This document shows positions 48,500-58,573 of a stretch of DNA of 64,000 nt, piece after piece; within the stretch, counting starts at the first letter, position 1; each line of letters opens with the position of its first letter. Both the position numbers and the translations under genes were made by a program. A model generated the notes under the pieces. That model did no database searches. It was not told the DNA's origin and worked only from the letters and a program-made list of their open reading frames with translations. The stretch covers positions 1-64,000 of the forward strand of contig NZ_JXXU01000088.1 in NCBI RefSeq assembly GCF_000967495.1. The letters run 5' to 3'. Origin of the DNA: Vibrio neptunius (GTDB lineage: Bacteria; Pseudomonadota; Gammaproteobacteria; Enterobacterales; Vibrionaceae).

Positions 48500-48657
48500 A
48501 GCGTTGAGGGCAGGATTTTTTGCATGAGGTCACAAAAAACCCGTCGTCAGTTCCAAAATGAATTTGTGTGGTAAATTGATTGGGTACTAAGCAATCAAGC
48601 GGTTTTGGCGAACCGTACTACTACAATATTCATCAGAACATCGAACGGGGAACTGTT
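48500..48657 (-). ncRNA. Possible location of an MtlS-type antisense RNA over the mtlA leader
   Basis: V. cholerae encodes MtlS, an antisense RNA of about 120 bases overlapping the mtlA 5' UTR and repressing MtlA synthesis. The long leader here would be its place. It contains a 7-bp inverted repeat TTGATTG...CAATCAA (48576-48598). I could not identify a minus-strand promoter or terminator, so this is inference from knowledge of the genus only. Confidence 0.2.
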
Positions 48658-50610
48658 ATGATATCACCAGACGCTAAGATCAAGATACAAAATTTTGGTC
48701 GTTTTCTGTCTAATATGGTAATGCCCAATATCGGCGCGTTTATCGCGTGGGGTTTTATTACTGCTCTATTCATTCCAACAGGCTGGCTACCAAACGAGAC
48801 ATTAGCGTCTATGGTCGGCCCAATGATTACCTACCTATTGCCACTGTTAATCGGTTATACCGGCGGTAAACTTGTCGGTGGCGAACGCGGTGCGGTTGTT
48901 GGTGCAATCACCACTACGGGTGTGATTGTGGGCACCGATATACCTATGTTCATGGGTGCCATGATGGTCGGTCCGCTAGGTGGCTGGGCAATCAAAAAAT
49001 TCGATAACTACATCGACGGCAAAGTGAAAAGTGGCTTTGAGATGTTGGTCAACAACTTCTCAGCAGGTATTATTGGTATGCTTGGCGCAATGCTTGCGTT
49101 CATGTTCATTGGACCATTTGTTAAAGTACTTTCTGGTGGTCTCGCCGCTGGGGTTAATTTCCTAGTTTCAGCACACCTACTTCCTCTAACCTCTATTTTT
49201 GTAGAACCTGCTAAGATCCTGTTCCTAAACAATGCGATCAACCACGGTATATTTTCTCCACTCGGGATCCAACAAGCTTCAGAAATGGGTCAATCGATCT
49301 TCTTTCTTATTGAAGCAAACCCAGGGCCGGGGCTGGGCATCCTCTTAGCTTATATGGTGTTTGGTAAAGGAACTGCTCGTCAAACAGCAGGTGGGGCTTC
49401 TATCATCCACTTCTTCGGTGGCATTCATGAAATCTACTTCCCATATATTCTGATGAACCCACGCTTGATCCTTGCGGCAATCACGGGCGGCATGACAGGC
49501 GTATTTGTTCTCGTCATGTTTAACGCGGGTATTGTTTCTCCAGCATCACCAGGTTCAATTTTCGCTATCTTACTCATGACTCAAAAAGCATCTATCGTCG
49601 GAGTTCTTGCGTCTATTGCTGCCGCAACAGGTGTTTCGTTTACAGTTGCTGCTTTGTTGATGAAAACCCAATCAACGTCGGAAGAAGACGGGGATGAAGC
49701 AGCACTTGAAAAAGCAACATCACAAATGAAAGACATGAAGTCGGCCACCAAGTCAAACAGTGCAGTAAGTGCTCAAAACAAAGGCAACATAGACTTAGCG
49801 GATGTTAAAAGTATTATCGTAGCCTGTGATGCGGGGATGGGTTCCAGCGCAATGGGTGCCAGTATGCTACGTAAAAAGGTACAAGATGCAGGTTTAAGTA
49901 TCAGCGTAAACAATCTTGCAATCAACAACTTAACAGAGAGTGCCGATATCGTGATTACTCATAAAGATTTAACGGATCGTGCTCGCAAGCATGCGCCCGA
50001 CGCTCAGCATATTTCACTGACCAACTTCTTAGATAGCGAAATGTACAGCCAACTGGTCACTAAGCTACTTGCTGCCCAGAAAAGCCAAGCTGCGAATGAC
50101 GAGCAAGCAATTAAAGTTTCTCTGATGGCGGCCAATGACGACACATTTGAACCTCAGCCAACATCCGTTTTCCAAATCGCATCAGAAAACATTCATTTAG
50201 GACTTAACGCGACGAACAAGGAAGAAGCTATTCGCTTTGCTGGCAATAAACTGGTCGAGATGGGCTACGCCGAACCTGAATATGTAGACGCAATGTTTGA
50301 ACGAGAAAAACTCGTTCCGACCTACTTAGGTGAATCTATCGCAGTTCCACACGGTACCATTGAAGCCAAGGATAAAGTTAAGAAGACCGGCATCGTTATT
50401 TGTCAGTACCCATCTGGCATCCAGTTTACCGACGATCAAGACGATGTCGCCAAGCTTGTCATTGGCATTGCCGCCAAAAATGACGAACACATTCAGGTCA
50501 TTACCACCATTACTAACGCACTCGATGAGCCAGAGGCCATTGATAAGCTAACGAGTACCAAAGATGTTGCGGAAATTCTCAGCATCCTTGGAAATCCGCA
50601 AGCCGCTTAA
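48658..50610 (+). CDS. mtlA: Mannitol-specific PTS enzyme IICBA, MtlA
   Basis: Imports mannitol and phosphorylates it to mannitol-1-phosphate. The start at 48658 (MISPDAKIKIQNFGRFLSN, 650 residues, CGGGGAAC upstream) is preferred over the in-frame TTG at 48580. Domains: EIIC membrane domain (about 1-345; substrate-site GGIHEIYFPYI), EIIB with phospho-Cys390 (VACDAGMGSSAMG), and EIIA with phospho-His565 (IAVPHGTIEAK). It heads mtlA-mtlD-mtlR. Confidence 0.97.
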   Translation: MISPDAKIKIQNFGRFLSNMVMPNIGAFIAWGFITALFIPTGWLPNETLASMVGPMITYLLPLLIGYTGGKLVGGERGAVVGAITTTGVIVGTDIPMFMGAMMVGPLGGWAIKKFDNYIDGKVKSGFEMLVNNFSAGIIGMLGAMLAFMFIGPFVKVLSGGLAAGVNFLVSAHLLPLTSIFVEPAKILFLNNAINHGIFSPLGIQQASEMGQSIFFLIEANPGPGLGILLAYMVFGKGTARQTAGGASIIHFFGGIHEIYFPYILMNPRLILAAITGGMTGVFVLVMFNAGIVSPASPGSIFAILLMTQKASIVGVLASIAAATGVSFTVAALLMKTQSTSEEDGDEAALEKATSQMKDMKSATKSNSAVSAQNKGNIDLADVKSIIVACDAGMGSSAMGASMLRKKVQDAGLSISVNNLAINNLTESADIVITHKDLTDRARKHAPDAQHISLTNFLDSEMYSQLVTKLLAAQKSQAANDEQAIKVSLMAANDDTFEPQPTSVFQIASENIHLGLNATNKEEAIRFAGNKLVEMGYAEPEYVDAMFEREKLVPTYLGESIAVPHGTIEAKDKVKKTGIVICQYPSGIQFTDDQDDVAKLVIGIAAKNDEHIQVITTITNALDEPEAIDKLTSTKDVAEILSILGNPQAA

Positions 50611-50627
50611 TCACCTCTTTAACAACT

Positions 50628-50676
50628 TTGCTCCTGAGAGCAAACGAGGTCAACTGCCCCCTATACGGTTGGCCTC
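50628..50676 (+). other. Two intercistronic hairpins between mtlA and mtlD
   Basis: TTGCTC-CTGA-GAGCAA (50628-50643) and GAGGTCAAC ... GTTGGCCTC (50646-50676, one G-T pair). Neither has a T tail. They may protect the mtlA 3' end or set mRNA processing between the two coding regions. The function is inferred. Confidence 0.4.
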
Positions 50677-50722
50677 ACCCTAGAGTCGTTAGTTTTATTC
50701 AATTGAAATTGGTAGGTAAATT

Positions 50723-51871
50723 ATGAAGAATGCTGTTCATTTTGGCGCAGGTAATATTGGCAGAGGATTCATCGGAAAACTCTTAGCGGACGCAGAAGTA
50801 AACGTCACTTTCGCAGACGTTGATGCCCCACTTATTGATCAACTTAGCCACAAACAGGAATACAAAGTTAAAGTCGTTGGTACTCAATGTCAGATTGATA
50901 CAGTTAGCCACGTCACCGCAGTAAACTCCGCCAGCGAAGATGTGATTGACCGAATTGTAAAAACAGACTTGGTCACCACAGCAGTTGGGCCCAATGTTCT
51001 CGACATTATCGCCAAGACAATAGCTACAGGTATTGCCAAAAGATTTTCAGCCGGAAACAACGCTCCTCTCAATATTATTGCTTGTGAAAATATGGTTCGT
51101 GGCACCACACACTTAAAAGGCGAAGTATATAAACATTTAGACCATTCATTGCATGCTAAAGCCGACCTACTTGTGGGTTTCGTCGATTCAGCAGTTGATC
51201 GCATTGTCCCACCAGCAGAAGCCGCCAATGATGACCCACTGGAAGTCACGGTAGAGAGCTTCAGTGAGTGGATTGTGGACCAACAACAGTTCAAAGGTGA
51301 AATCCCAGACATTAGTGGGATGGAGAAGACCGATAATTTAATGGCTTTTGTAGAACGTAAGCTGTTCACCCTAAACACGGGGCACTGCATCACAGCCTAT
51401 CTGGGCTGTTTAAAAGGTCATCAAACGATTCGTCAGGCGATAGAAGATCCTGAGATACAAGCCGATGTAAGACAAGCAATGGAAGAAAGTGGAGAAGTTC
51501 TGATTCGTCGCTACGGCTTTGATCGCCAATTACACGCAGCATACATAGAAAAAATCCTCGGTCGATTTGCTAACCCTTATCTTGTCGATGAAGTCGATCG
51601 TGTTGGTCGCCAACCCATTCGCAAATTGGGAGTAAACGATAGGTTAATCAAACCATTACTCGGTACAATCGAGTATGGTACTGAAAACAGAATACTTTTA
51701 AAAGGAATTGCAGCTGCATTAAAATACCGCAGTAGTGAAGACCCTCAGGCTATCGAGCTACAAAACTCACTAATAGAGCATGGTGTGAGTAAAACCCTCG
51801 CTTGCTACACAGGTTTGAGTGAAGACAGTGAAGAAGTTGCTCAAATCGAGTCGATTTTCAACACCTTATAA
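50723..51871 (+). CDS. mtlD: Mannitol-1-phosphate 5-dehydrogenase MtlD
   Basis: Oxidises mannitol-1-phosphate to fructose-6-phosphate with NAD. The 382 residues include the N-terminal dinucleotide motif [24 protein letters not shown] and the catalytic region with [10 protein letters not shown] and YLGCLKGH of the long-chain polyol dehydrogenases. It is in the mtlADR operon. Confidence 0.97.
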   Translation: MKNAVHFGAGNIGRGFIGKLLADAEVNVTFADVDAPLIDQLSHKQEYKVKVVGTQCQIDTVSHVTAVNSASEDVIDRIVKTDLVTTAVGPNVLDIIAKTIATGIAKRFSAGNNAPLNIIACENMVRGTTHLKGEVYKHLDHSLHAKADLLVGFVDSAVDRIVPPAEAANDDPLEVTVESFSEWIVDQQQFKGEIPDISGMEKTDNLMAFVERKLFTLNTGHCITAYLGCLKGHQTIRQAIEDPEIQADVRQAMEESGEVLIRRYGFDRQLHAAYIEKILGRFANPYLVDEVDRVGRQPIRKLGVNDRLIKPLLGTIEYGTENRILLKGIAAALKYRSSEDPQAIELQNSLIEHGVSKTLACYTGLSEDSEEVAQIESIFNTL

Positions 51872-51879
51872 CAACATGT

Positions 51880-51898
51880 AGGGGAGCTCTTCTCCCCT
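51880..51898 (+). other. Intercistronic hairpin mtlD-mtlR
   Basis: AGGGGAG-CTCTT-CTCCCCT, a 7-bp stem 9 bp after mtlD and 26 bp before mtlR, followed only by TATTAAA. It is probably an attenuation or stability element, as mtlR is usually expressed less than mtlAD. Confidence 0.4.
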
Positions 51899-51923
51899 TA
51901 TTAAACGATATTTAGTTCAGTAT

Positions 51924-52454
51924 ATGGCAGACAAAATAAATGAAACCGACATTATAGAGCGATTAAACAACGCACCTTCGGTTCGCGGCTTTTTTATTGC
52001 TGCTGTTGATGTGTTTAATGACTCTATTGATGCGTTGATGCAGCGCATTTTCCAGAAAGATAACTTTGCAGTTCAATCTGTTGTCGGTCCACTGCTTCAT
52101 GATTCAGGCCCACTGGGTGATTTATCAGTGCGTCTTAAACTCTTGTTTGGTTTAGGGGTGCTACCCAACGATGTTTATCACGACATCGATGATATCATCA
52201 AAATCAAAAACATCTTAAACAGCGATGTGACCGATTATGAGTTTACCGACCCCAATATCTTAGACCCTATAAAGAAGCTTAATCTGGTCAAAAAAATGGG
52301 CATGGTACATATGGAAGTCATGGAACCGGATGATGATATCGATCTCGAGTTTTATCAGTTACAACTGAAACGCCAGCAACAAATAATCAAGTCTGGGCTC
52401 TCTCTCGCGATCGTTGAAATATGTAATGAACTAGGTAAAGAGAGCCCATTCTAA
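51924..52454 (+). CDS. mtlR: Mannitol operon repressor MtlR
   Basis: The 176-residue, all-helical protein of the MtlR/FumE family represses mtl in E. coli, although it lacks a classical DNA-binding motif. Family stretches are RLNNAPSVRGFFIAAVD, VGPLLHDSGPLGDLSVRLKLLFGLG (in part) and EICNELGKESPF. It is the third gene of the operon, followed 38 bp later by a HAD phosphatase gene. Confidence 0.94.
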   Translation: MADKINETDIIERLNNAPSVRGFFIAAVDVFNDSIDALMQRIFQKDNFAVQSVVGPLLHDSGPLGDLSVRLKLLFGLGVLPNDVYHDIDDIIKIKNILNSDVTDYEFTDPNILDPIKKLNLVKKMGMVHMEVMEPDDDIDLEFYQLQLKRQQQIIKSGLSLAIVEICNELGKESPF

Positions 52455-52492
52455 TCATTCCGTGAGCCCCCACACTATAGAAAGAACCTCAT

Positions 52493-53137
52493 ATGCTCAA
52501 AGCTATACTCTTCGATATGGATGGCCTTATTTTTGACAGTGAGTTTATTTACAAACAAAGCTGGCAATTCGCGGCTATGGAACAAGGGCTATCAATATCT
52601 GATGACTTTTATCAGCAGTTTATTGGTGTACAAGATCCGGAATGCGAACAACAGCTTATAGACTACTTTCAAAGCGCTATCGATATACATCGTTATCGAA
52701 GCATTAGAGACCAGCACTACCACAACCTAAGATCTCACGGTATTCCTCTCAAACCAGGATTTGAACCGCTCCTTAGTGCTATAAAACAACGCGATCTACT
52801 CACGGCTATCGTCACCTCTTCGCAACGTTCAGATGTCGAACATAACTTTCGGACAAGTCACTATTTAGCGCAATTTGATCTCATTATTAGCGCTGAAGAT
52901 GTCACTCTCGGCAAACCTAATCCCGACTGCTATAAGATGGCTTATTGCCAGCTAGGGGTTGATGCAAAACAATGCCTAGTACTGGAAGATTCGAACAACG
53001 GAATCAAAGCTGCCTTAGCAGCAGAGTGCAACGCAGTGATGATTCCTGATCTTCTGCCACCTCTTTGTGAGTTGAAAAGCAAGATAACCGTCTTAAATCA
53101 ACTGGACGAAGTGATTCCATTGCTGGATAACATGTAA
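52493..53137 (+). CDS. HAD-family phosphatase (beta-phosphoglucomutase-like)
   Basis: The 214-residue HAD subfamily IA protein has motif I FDMDGLIFDSE (D8, D10), motif II TSSQRS, motif III lysine in GKPNPD and motif IV LEDSNNG. It has a helical cap (about 17-85), as in sugar-phosphatases such as YniC and the beta-PGM group. It follows mtlR by 38 bp in the same direction and shares the terminator, so it may serve hexitol- or sugar-phosphate detoxification; the substrate is not known. Confidence 0.85.
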   Translation: MLKAILFDMDGLIFDSEFIYKQSWQFAAMEQGLSISDDFYQQFIGVQDPECEQQLIDYFQSAIDIHRYRSIRDQHYHNLRSHGIPLKPGFEPLLSAIKQRDLLTAIVTSSQRSDVEHNFRTSHYLAQFDLIISAEDVTLGKPNPDCYKMAYCQLGVDAKQCLVLEDSNNGIKAALAAECNAVMIPDLLPPLCELKSKITVLNQLDEVIPLLDNM

Positions 53138-53153
53138 ACAGATTAAAACTAAA

Positions 53154-53177
53154 AAAACCGAGGCAATGCCTCGGTTT
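53154..53177. terminator. Bidirectional terminator HAD gene / glmS
   Basis: AAAACCGAGGCA-TGCCTCGGTTTT hairpin flanked by A and T tracts, between two convergent genes. Confidence 0.9.
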
Positions 53178-53195
53178 TCATTTGTCTAACTGAAG

Positions 53196-55028
53196 TTACT
53201 CTACCGTTACCGCTTTGGCTAAGTTACGTGGCTGATCCACATCCGTACCTTTGATGAGAGCAACGTAGTAAGACAATAGCTGCATCGGAATCGTATAGTA
53301 GATAGGTGCAGTGATGTCACTTACGTGAGGCATCGTGATGATCTTCATGGTTTCATCAGCTTCAAAGCCCGCCTCTGCATCAGCGAAGACATACAGCAAG
53401 CCACCACGCGCGCGCACTTCTTCAATGTTCGACTTAAGTTTTTCAAGCAGCTCATTACTCGGTGCGACGACAACCACTGGCATATCAGCATCAATCAGCG
53501 CAAGAGGACCATGCTTCAATTCACCTGCAGCATAAGCTTCTGCGTGAATGTAAGATATCTCTTTCAGCTTCAACGAAGCTTCCATAGCAATCGGGTAAAA
53601 TTCACCACGGCCAAGGAACAAGGTGTGGTGCTTATCAGCAAAATCTTCCGCTAGAGCTTCAATATCTTTCTCAAACGATAGCGCAGAGTTGATCTGTTTT
53701 GGTAATGCATGCAGTGCTTCAACAATCTCTTTTTCTTTCTCTTTGCTTACACGGTTTTGCTGCTTACCAAGTGCCGTCACTAGCATTAGCAGTGCTGAAA
53801 GCTGAGTTGTGAAGGCTTTCGTAGATGCAACGCCGATTTCGACGCCAGCACGTGTCATGAAAGCAAAGTCGGACTCACGAACTAACGAAGAGCCTGCAAC
53901 GTTACAAATCGTCATTGCCGCCATGTAACCTTTCTCTTTAGCAAGGCGAAGCGCTGCCAAAGTATCAGCCGTTTCACCTGATTGAGATAAAGTGATCAGC
54001 AGGCTATTTGGACGAGTCACAAATTTGCGGTATCGGAACTCTGACGCAATTTCCACATCACAACTTACGCCTGCAATGTCTTCAAACCAGTAGCGTGCAG
54101 TCATCCCCGCATTATAAGACGTGCCACATGCGACGATCTGTACATGCTCAACTTTACTCAAGATTTCTGCCGCATTAACACCAATAGCTTCAGTGACGAC
54201 TGAATCCGATGTTAGGCGGCCTTCCATTGTGTTAATTAAAGCCGTTGGTTGTTCGTAGATTTCTTTTTGCATGAAGTGACGGTACTGACCTTTGTCACCC
54301 GCATCGTGCTCTGCGTTTGACTCAATGATTTCACGCTCAACACGTTCACCAGAAAGATCAAACACGTTCACGTCACGACGAGTAATTTCAGCCACATCGC
54401 CTTCTTCCAGATACATAAAGCGACGAGTCACATTTAGCAGGGCAAGCTGATCTGAAGCAAGGAAGTTTTCACCGACACCGAAACCAATAACGATCGGGCT
54501 GCCAGAACGAGCAACAACAATGCGTGAAGGATCTTTGCGATCAACAGCAACTGTACCGTAAGCGCCTTCAAGTTGCTTGGCAGTTTTCTGAACCGCCTCA
54601 AGTAGTGAGTCAGCAGTGCGTAGTTCCCACTCAACCATGTGAGCAATGACTTCAGTGTCCGTTTGGGAGTCAAATACATAGCCACGAGATTTCAGCAGCT
54701 CACGCAGCTCTTCATGATTTTCAATGATGCCATTATGCACAACAGCAATATCACCAGACATGTGCGGGTGTGCATTAGCCTCTGAAGGCTCACCGTGGGT
54801 CGCCCAACGCGTGTGAGCGATACCTGTCCCACCGACCACTTCCGCTGCGTCCACAGCGTCCGCCAGTTCCTGAACTTTACCCAGACGGCGAAGGCGAGTC
54901 AGATTAGAATCACCATCAACTACAGCAACACCTGCCGAGTCATAACCACGGTATTCAAGGCGGCGTAAGCCTTCCACCAGAATTTCAGCCACATCTCGTT
55001 GTGCTACTGCACCGACGATTCCACACAT
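53196..55028 (-). CDS. glmS: Glutamine:fructose-6-phosphate aminotransferase GlmS
   Basis: Makes glucosamine-6-phosphate for cell wall and LPS. I start at 55028 so that the catalytic cysteine follows Met ([12 protein letters not shown], 610 residues); an earlier in-frame ATG (55088) would bury it. Domains: class II glutaminase (1-240), then two SIS isomerase domains ([26 protein letters not shown]) and the C-terminal AKAVTVE. It is divergent in function but co-oriented with the DeoR-type regulator 112 bp upstream. Confidence 0.97.
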   Translation of the reverse strand: MCGIVGAVAQRDVAEILVEGLRRLEYRGYDSAGVAVVDGDSNLTRLRRLGKVQELADAVDAAEVVGGTGIAHTRWATHGEPSEANAHPHMSGDIAVVHNGIIENHEELRELLKSRGYVFDSQTDTEVIAHMVEWELRTADSLLEAVQKTAKQLEGAYGTVAVDRKDPSRIVVARSGSPIVIGFGVGENFLASDQLALLNVTRRFMYLEEGDVAEITRRDVNVFDLSGERVEREIIESNAEHDAGDKGQYRHFMQKEIYEQPTALINTMEGRLTSDSVVTEAIGVNAAEILSKVEHVQIVACGTSYNAGMTARYWFEDIAGVSCDVEIASEFRYRKFVTRPNSLLITLSQSGETADTLAALRLAKEKGYMAAMTICNVAGSSLVRESDFAFMTRAGVEIGVASTKAFTTQLSALLMLVTALGKQQNRVSKEKEKEIVEALHALPKQINSALSFEKDIEALAEDFADKHHTLFLGRGEFYPIAMEASLKLKEISYIHAEAYAAGELKHGPLALIDADMPVVVVAPSNELLEKLKSNIEEVRARGGLLYVFADAEAGFEADETMKIITMPHVSDITAPIYYTIPMQLLSYYVALIKGTDVDQPRNLAKAVTVE

Positions 55029-55140
55029 ATTTGTATCTCCGTTTTTTGGTATCCCTTCCTCATCCGAGGTACGCAATCTAGACAGCAAGCAAAAAAGCCA
55101 AATTGACGGGATTAAATTGATTAATTTGTTTTAAATAGCT

Positions 55141-55917
55141 TTATACGCAAATAACTTTCACATCATGAGATTCAATTTGCTGTTTGAACTCAGGATTTAA
55201 GTCTTTGTTAGTAATTAAGATATCGATGGAAGTCCAAGCCAGTTCGAGGTTTGGAATCTTACGACCAATTTTTTCAGATTCGACCATCACAATGACTTCA
55301 CGTGACACTTCAGCCATCACTTTACTTAGGCCGACCAATTCATTAAATGTTGTCGTACCTCGCTCTAAGTCAACGCCATCAGCACCAATAAATAGCTGGT
55401 CAAAGTCATATGAGCGTAGTACCGACTCAGCCACTTGTCCTTGAAAAGACTCAGAATGTGCATCCCAAGTCCCGCCCGTCATCAATAACGTTGGCTCACT
55501 TTCAAGCTCATTAAGCGCGTTCGCCACATTGAGTGAGTTGGTCATCACAACCAAACCACGCATACCATCCAGTTGCTTGATCAATGAAGCGGTTGTGCTG
55601 CCACTGTCGATCACAATGCGATTGTGCTCGCGGATCAGCTTGGCTGCCGCTTGGGCGAGCTCACCCTTACGAATCGAAACATTTTCGCTCAATTCATCGC
55701 TGACGACTTCTTTTGGTAATGCGATAGCACCACCATAGCGACGCAATAGTTGGCCATTTTTCTCTAAAGAGGCAAGATCCTTTCGAATTGTGACTTCAGA
55801 AGTCTCAAATTGGATCGACAAAACCTCAACACTGACCTCACCTTTTTCATTTACCAAATTAGAAATTGCGTGCCTTCTTAGTTGCGTGTTTCGTTTCGAC
55901 ATCTTAATTTCATTCAA
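55141..55917 (-). CDS. DeoR/GlpR-family transcriptional regulator
   Basis: The 258-residue regulator has an N-terminal winged helix (SEVTIRKDLASLEKNGQLLRR, about 40-60) and a DeoR C-terminal sensor (IDSGSTTASLI and GADGVD), which binds sugar phosphates. Position beside glmS suggests amino-sugar control. An alternative start is Met6 (55902); neither has a clear ribosome binding site. A perfect inverted repeat flanks its -10 box, suggesting autoregulation. Confidence 0.85.
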   Translation of the reverse strand: MNEIKMSKRNTQLRRHAISNLVNEKGEVSVEVLSIQFETSEVTIRKDLASLEKNGQLLRRYGGAIALPKEVVSDELSENVSIRKGELAQAAAKLIREHNRIVIDSGSTTASLIKQLDGMRGLVVMTNSLNVANALNELESEPTLLMTGGTWDAHSESFQGQVAESVLRSYDFDQLFIGADGVDLERGTTTFNELVGLSKVMAEVSREVIVMVESEKIGRKIPNLELAWTSIDILITNKDLNPEFKQQIESHDVKVICV

Positions 55918-55918
55918 T

Positions 55919-55958
55919 AAGTTTCGTTGTGAAAGAAATTATAGTCAAATCGAAACTT
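55919..55958 (-). promoter_or_regulatory. Promoter and likely operator of the DeoR-type gene
   Basis: AAGTTTCG (55919-55926) and CGAAACTT (55951-55958) are exact inverses 24 bp apart. Between them is a perfect minus-strand TATAAT (55943-55938), with TGGACT 18 bp upstream of it. Further GTTTCG motifs continue into the start of the gene (near 55888-55899). DeoR-family operators commonly contain such TTTCG repeats. Confidence 0.5.
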
Positions 55959-56190
55959 TAAAGTCCATTTATTTTGAACCAAAAAATAAAAAATAGCGGC
56001 AAAACCTTGTCCTAAGACAATTCTTAAACAGTGATATTGGCGTGAATCAGTGGTAGAATTCGCCACCGAAAAGAAAAAAAATTACAGAATTGACCGTTAT
56101 TTTTTTGCAACTAACCGCATATATCCTAGGTTAGTCACAGAAATGCTGAGTATTATCCAGACAGTTTGGTCATAAAATGACTAAACTTGT

Positions 56191-56203
56191 TGAAAGACTT
56201 TCA
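56191..56203. promoter_or_regulatory. Palindrome upstream of pykF
   Basis: TGAAAG-A-CTTTCA, 13 bp, perfectly symmetrical, about 130 bp before pykF in a 417-bp intergenic region. It could be an operator. It does not match the Cra consensus. The rest of the region (55959-56334) shows no gene. Confidence 0.3.
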
Positions 56204-56334
56204 GTTCTGAAGTCGACGACAACATTGATGTTCTCTTGTATATAGAAGGCTCGAAATGCCAGGCGGGAACCCTCGACTTCAGCGAGATAAATGACTTTCA
56301 GATTGTAACTATTATTGACCGGAGAATATCTTCC

Positions 56335-57747
56335 ATGAAAAAGACCAAAATCGTATGTACGATTGGCCCTAAAACTGAATCTGTAGAGAAGCTAACTGAA
56401 CTCGTAAATGCAGGCATGAACGTAATGCGCCTAAACTTCTCTCACGGTGACTACCAAGAGCACGGCACTCGTATTGCGAACTTCCGTAAAGTAATGGAAG
56501 AGTCTGGTAAGCAACTGGCTATCCTTTTAGATACTAAAGGTCCAGAGATCCGTACTATCAAGCTAGAAAATGGCGATGATGTTGATCTGGTTGCTGGTCA
56601 GGAGTTCACTTTCACAACTGACACTTCAGTTGTGGGCGACAAAGACAAAGTAGCGGTAACTTACGCAGGTTTCGCAGCAGACCTTAACGTTGGTAACACT
56701 ATCCTAGTGGACGACGGTCTGATCGAAATGGAAGTACTGGCAACTTCAGAAACTGAAGTGAAATGTAAGGTACTGAACAACGGTGCACTAGGCGAAAACA
56801 AAGGTGTTAACCTACCTGGCGTTTCAGTAAACCTACCTGCTCTATCTGAAAAAGATAAGAACGACCTTAAGTTTGGTTGTGAGCAAGGCGTTGACTTTGT
56901 TGCAGCCTCTTTCATCCGTAAAGCGTCTGACGTGAAAGAAATTCGCGAAGTGCTTGCGGCTAACGGCGGTGAAAACATCCACATCATCTCTAAAATCGAA
57001 AACCAAGAAGGTGTTGATAACTTCGATGAGATCCTAGAGCTGTCTGACGGTATCATGGTTGCTCGTGGTGACCTAGGTGTTGAAATCCCAGCGGAAGAAG
57101 TAATCTTCGCTCAGAAGATGATGATCGAGAAATGTAACCGTGCCCGTAAGATGGTTATCACAGCGACTCAAATGCTTGATTCTATGATCAACAACCCACG
57201 TCCTACTCGTGCAGAAGCAGGCGACGTTGCGAACGCAGTGATGGACGGTACTGATGCTGTCATGCTTTCTGGCGAAACAGCCAAAGGTAAGTACCCAGTT
57301 GAAGCGGTAACTATCATGGCTCAGATCGCAAATCGCACAGATGCAGCACTAAAAGCGGAACTAGGTTCTCGCCTTGATAGCCCTCGTCTACGTATCACAG
57401 AAGCAGTATGTAAAGGCGCTGTAGACACAGCTGAAAAACTAGCAGCTCCACTGATTGTTGTTGCAACTGAAGGTGGTAAATCAGCTCGCTCAGTACGTAA
57501 GTACTTCCCAACAGCAAACATCCTTGCACTGACTAACAATGCAAAAACAGCAGCTCAGCTTGTGCTAACAAAAGGTGTTCGCCCTGTGTTGGTTGATTCA
57601 ATCGACAGCACTGACGCATTCTACGTACTAGGTAAAGAACTCGCACTTGAATCTGGTCTAGGTAACAAAGGTGACATCGTTGTTATGGTATCTGGCGCTC
57701 TAGTTGCTTCTGGTACAACAAACACAGCTTCTGTTCACGTTCTATAA
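56335..57747 (+). CDS. pykF: Pyruvate kinase I PykF
   Basis: Converts phosphoenolpyruvate and ADP to pyruvate and ATP. The ATG at 56335 ([16 protein letters not shown]) gives 470 residues, exactly the E. coli PykF length; the frame is open further upstream but not used. Visible are the N-terminal barrel ([11 protein letters not shown]), the B domain, [20 protein letters not shown] and the C-terminal allosteric domain. GGAGAATATCTTCC precedes the start. Confidence 0.97.
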   Translation: MKKTKIVCTIGPKTESVEKLTELVNAGMNVMRLNFSHGDYQEHGTRIANFRKVMEESGKQLAILLDTKGPEIRTIKLENGDDVDLVAGQEFTFTTDTSVVGDKDKVAVTYAGFAADLNVGNTILVDDGLIEMEVLATSETEVKCKVLNNGALGENKGVNLPGVSVNLPALSEKDKNDLKFGCEQGVDFVAASFIRKASDVKEIREVLAANGGENIHIISKIENQEGVDNFDEILELSDGIMVARGDLGVEIPAEEVIFAQKMMIEKCNRARKMVITATQMLDSMINNPRPTRAEAGDVANAVMDGTDAVMLSGETAKGKYPVEAVTIMAQIANRTDAALKAELGSRLDSPRLRITEAVCKGAVDTAEKLAAPLIVVATEGGKSARSVRKYFPTANILALTNNAKTAAQLVLTKGVRPVLVDSIDSTDAFYVLGKELALESGLGNKGDIVVMVSGALVASGTTNTASVHVL

Positions 57748-57771
57748 GAACCGAATAAATATTCACTTTTT

Positions 57772-57797
57772 AAAGAGGGCCTCGGCCCTCTTTTTTT
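57772..57797 (+). terminator. pykF terminator
   Basis: AAAGAGGGCC-TC-GGCCCTCTTTTTTTA, a strong GC hairpin with T7, 24 bp after the stop. Confidence 0.95.
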
Positions 57798-57913
57798 ATC
57801 CCTTCCTCTTGTCTCACTATTTAGTACGCTGTATTATCGCTCAAAGTATTGCGTACCATTAAATTCACGCCCGTTTTATATAACGCTGTATTTATGCATG
57901 TGAGGAAAGGATA

Positions 57914-58573
57914 GTGTCTAGCCCAACGTTGACTAACAAAGTCTCGAAAATGATCTACCAAGACATATTGAGTGGAGAGCTAAAACCGAGTCAGAAGCTA
58001 GTAGTCGCCGATCTAAAAAGCCGATATCACGTGGGGGCTTCACCAATTAGAGAAGCACTAGTGCAGCTCTCATGGACAAAGTATGTCAGTCTCGAGCCAC
58101 AAAAAGGTTGCTGGGTATCACCAGTATCTGTGGATGAACTTGCCGATCTATACGAAAGCCTACGTACCGTCGCCGCTGTGCTACTGAAAAAATCGATTCT
58201 TTCAGGAAGTGAAGACTGGGAGCTCGAAGTTTTAACATCGTTTCATAAACTATCACGAATAGATTTGCCTAACGATGATTATGACTGGAAAGAGTGGGAA
58301 GAACGCCTGCATCAGTTCCATATCACGCTGCTTGAAGGTTCAAATTCACGCAACATGTTTGAGTTTTTCACTGATCTTATCAATCAAATCAAGCGTTACC
58401 GCTATTTCGCTCGCAACAATGGACTGGACACACGTCGTTTTGAGATTGATGAGTGTGAAAACATCATGAAATTGGTTCTAGCAAAGGACACCGAGCAAGC
58501 AACAAAGCAGTTTGATCGTCATCTTCATCGCTCAATGGAACAGATACAAACCACAATCGAACAAGACGTATAA
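57914..58573 (+). CDS. GntR-family (FCD) transcriptional regulator
   Basis: The 219-residue protein has an N-terminal winged helix (IYQDILSGELKPSQKL, LKSRYHVGASPIREALVQL, about 10-60). Its C-terminal all-helical FCD ligand domain carries acidic/His residues near FHITLLEGSNSRNMF and ends with FDRHLHRSMEQI. Start is GTG at 57914 with AGGAAAGGATA upstream. The regulated pathway is unknown; the nearest genes are pykF and a YggE-like gene. Confidence 0.85.
   Translation: MSSPTLTNKVSKMIYQDILSGELKPSQKLVVADLKSRYHVGASPIREALVQLSWTKYVSLEPQKGCWVSPVSVDELADLYESLRTVAAVLLKKSILSGSEDWELEVLTSFHKLSRIDLPNDDYDWKEWEERLHQFHITLLEGSNSRNMFEFFTDLINQIKRYRYFARNNGLDTRRFEIDECENIMKLVLAKDTEQATKQFDRHLHRSMEQIQTTIEQDV

Noticed and set aside
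50890-51393. 167-codon frame antisense to mtlD
   Set aside because: It is opposite conserved mtlD codons and has no ribosome binding site.
56041-56110. Cra (FruR) site before pykF
   Set aside because: Only a TGAATC half-site is seen; the second half does not match the consensus.
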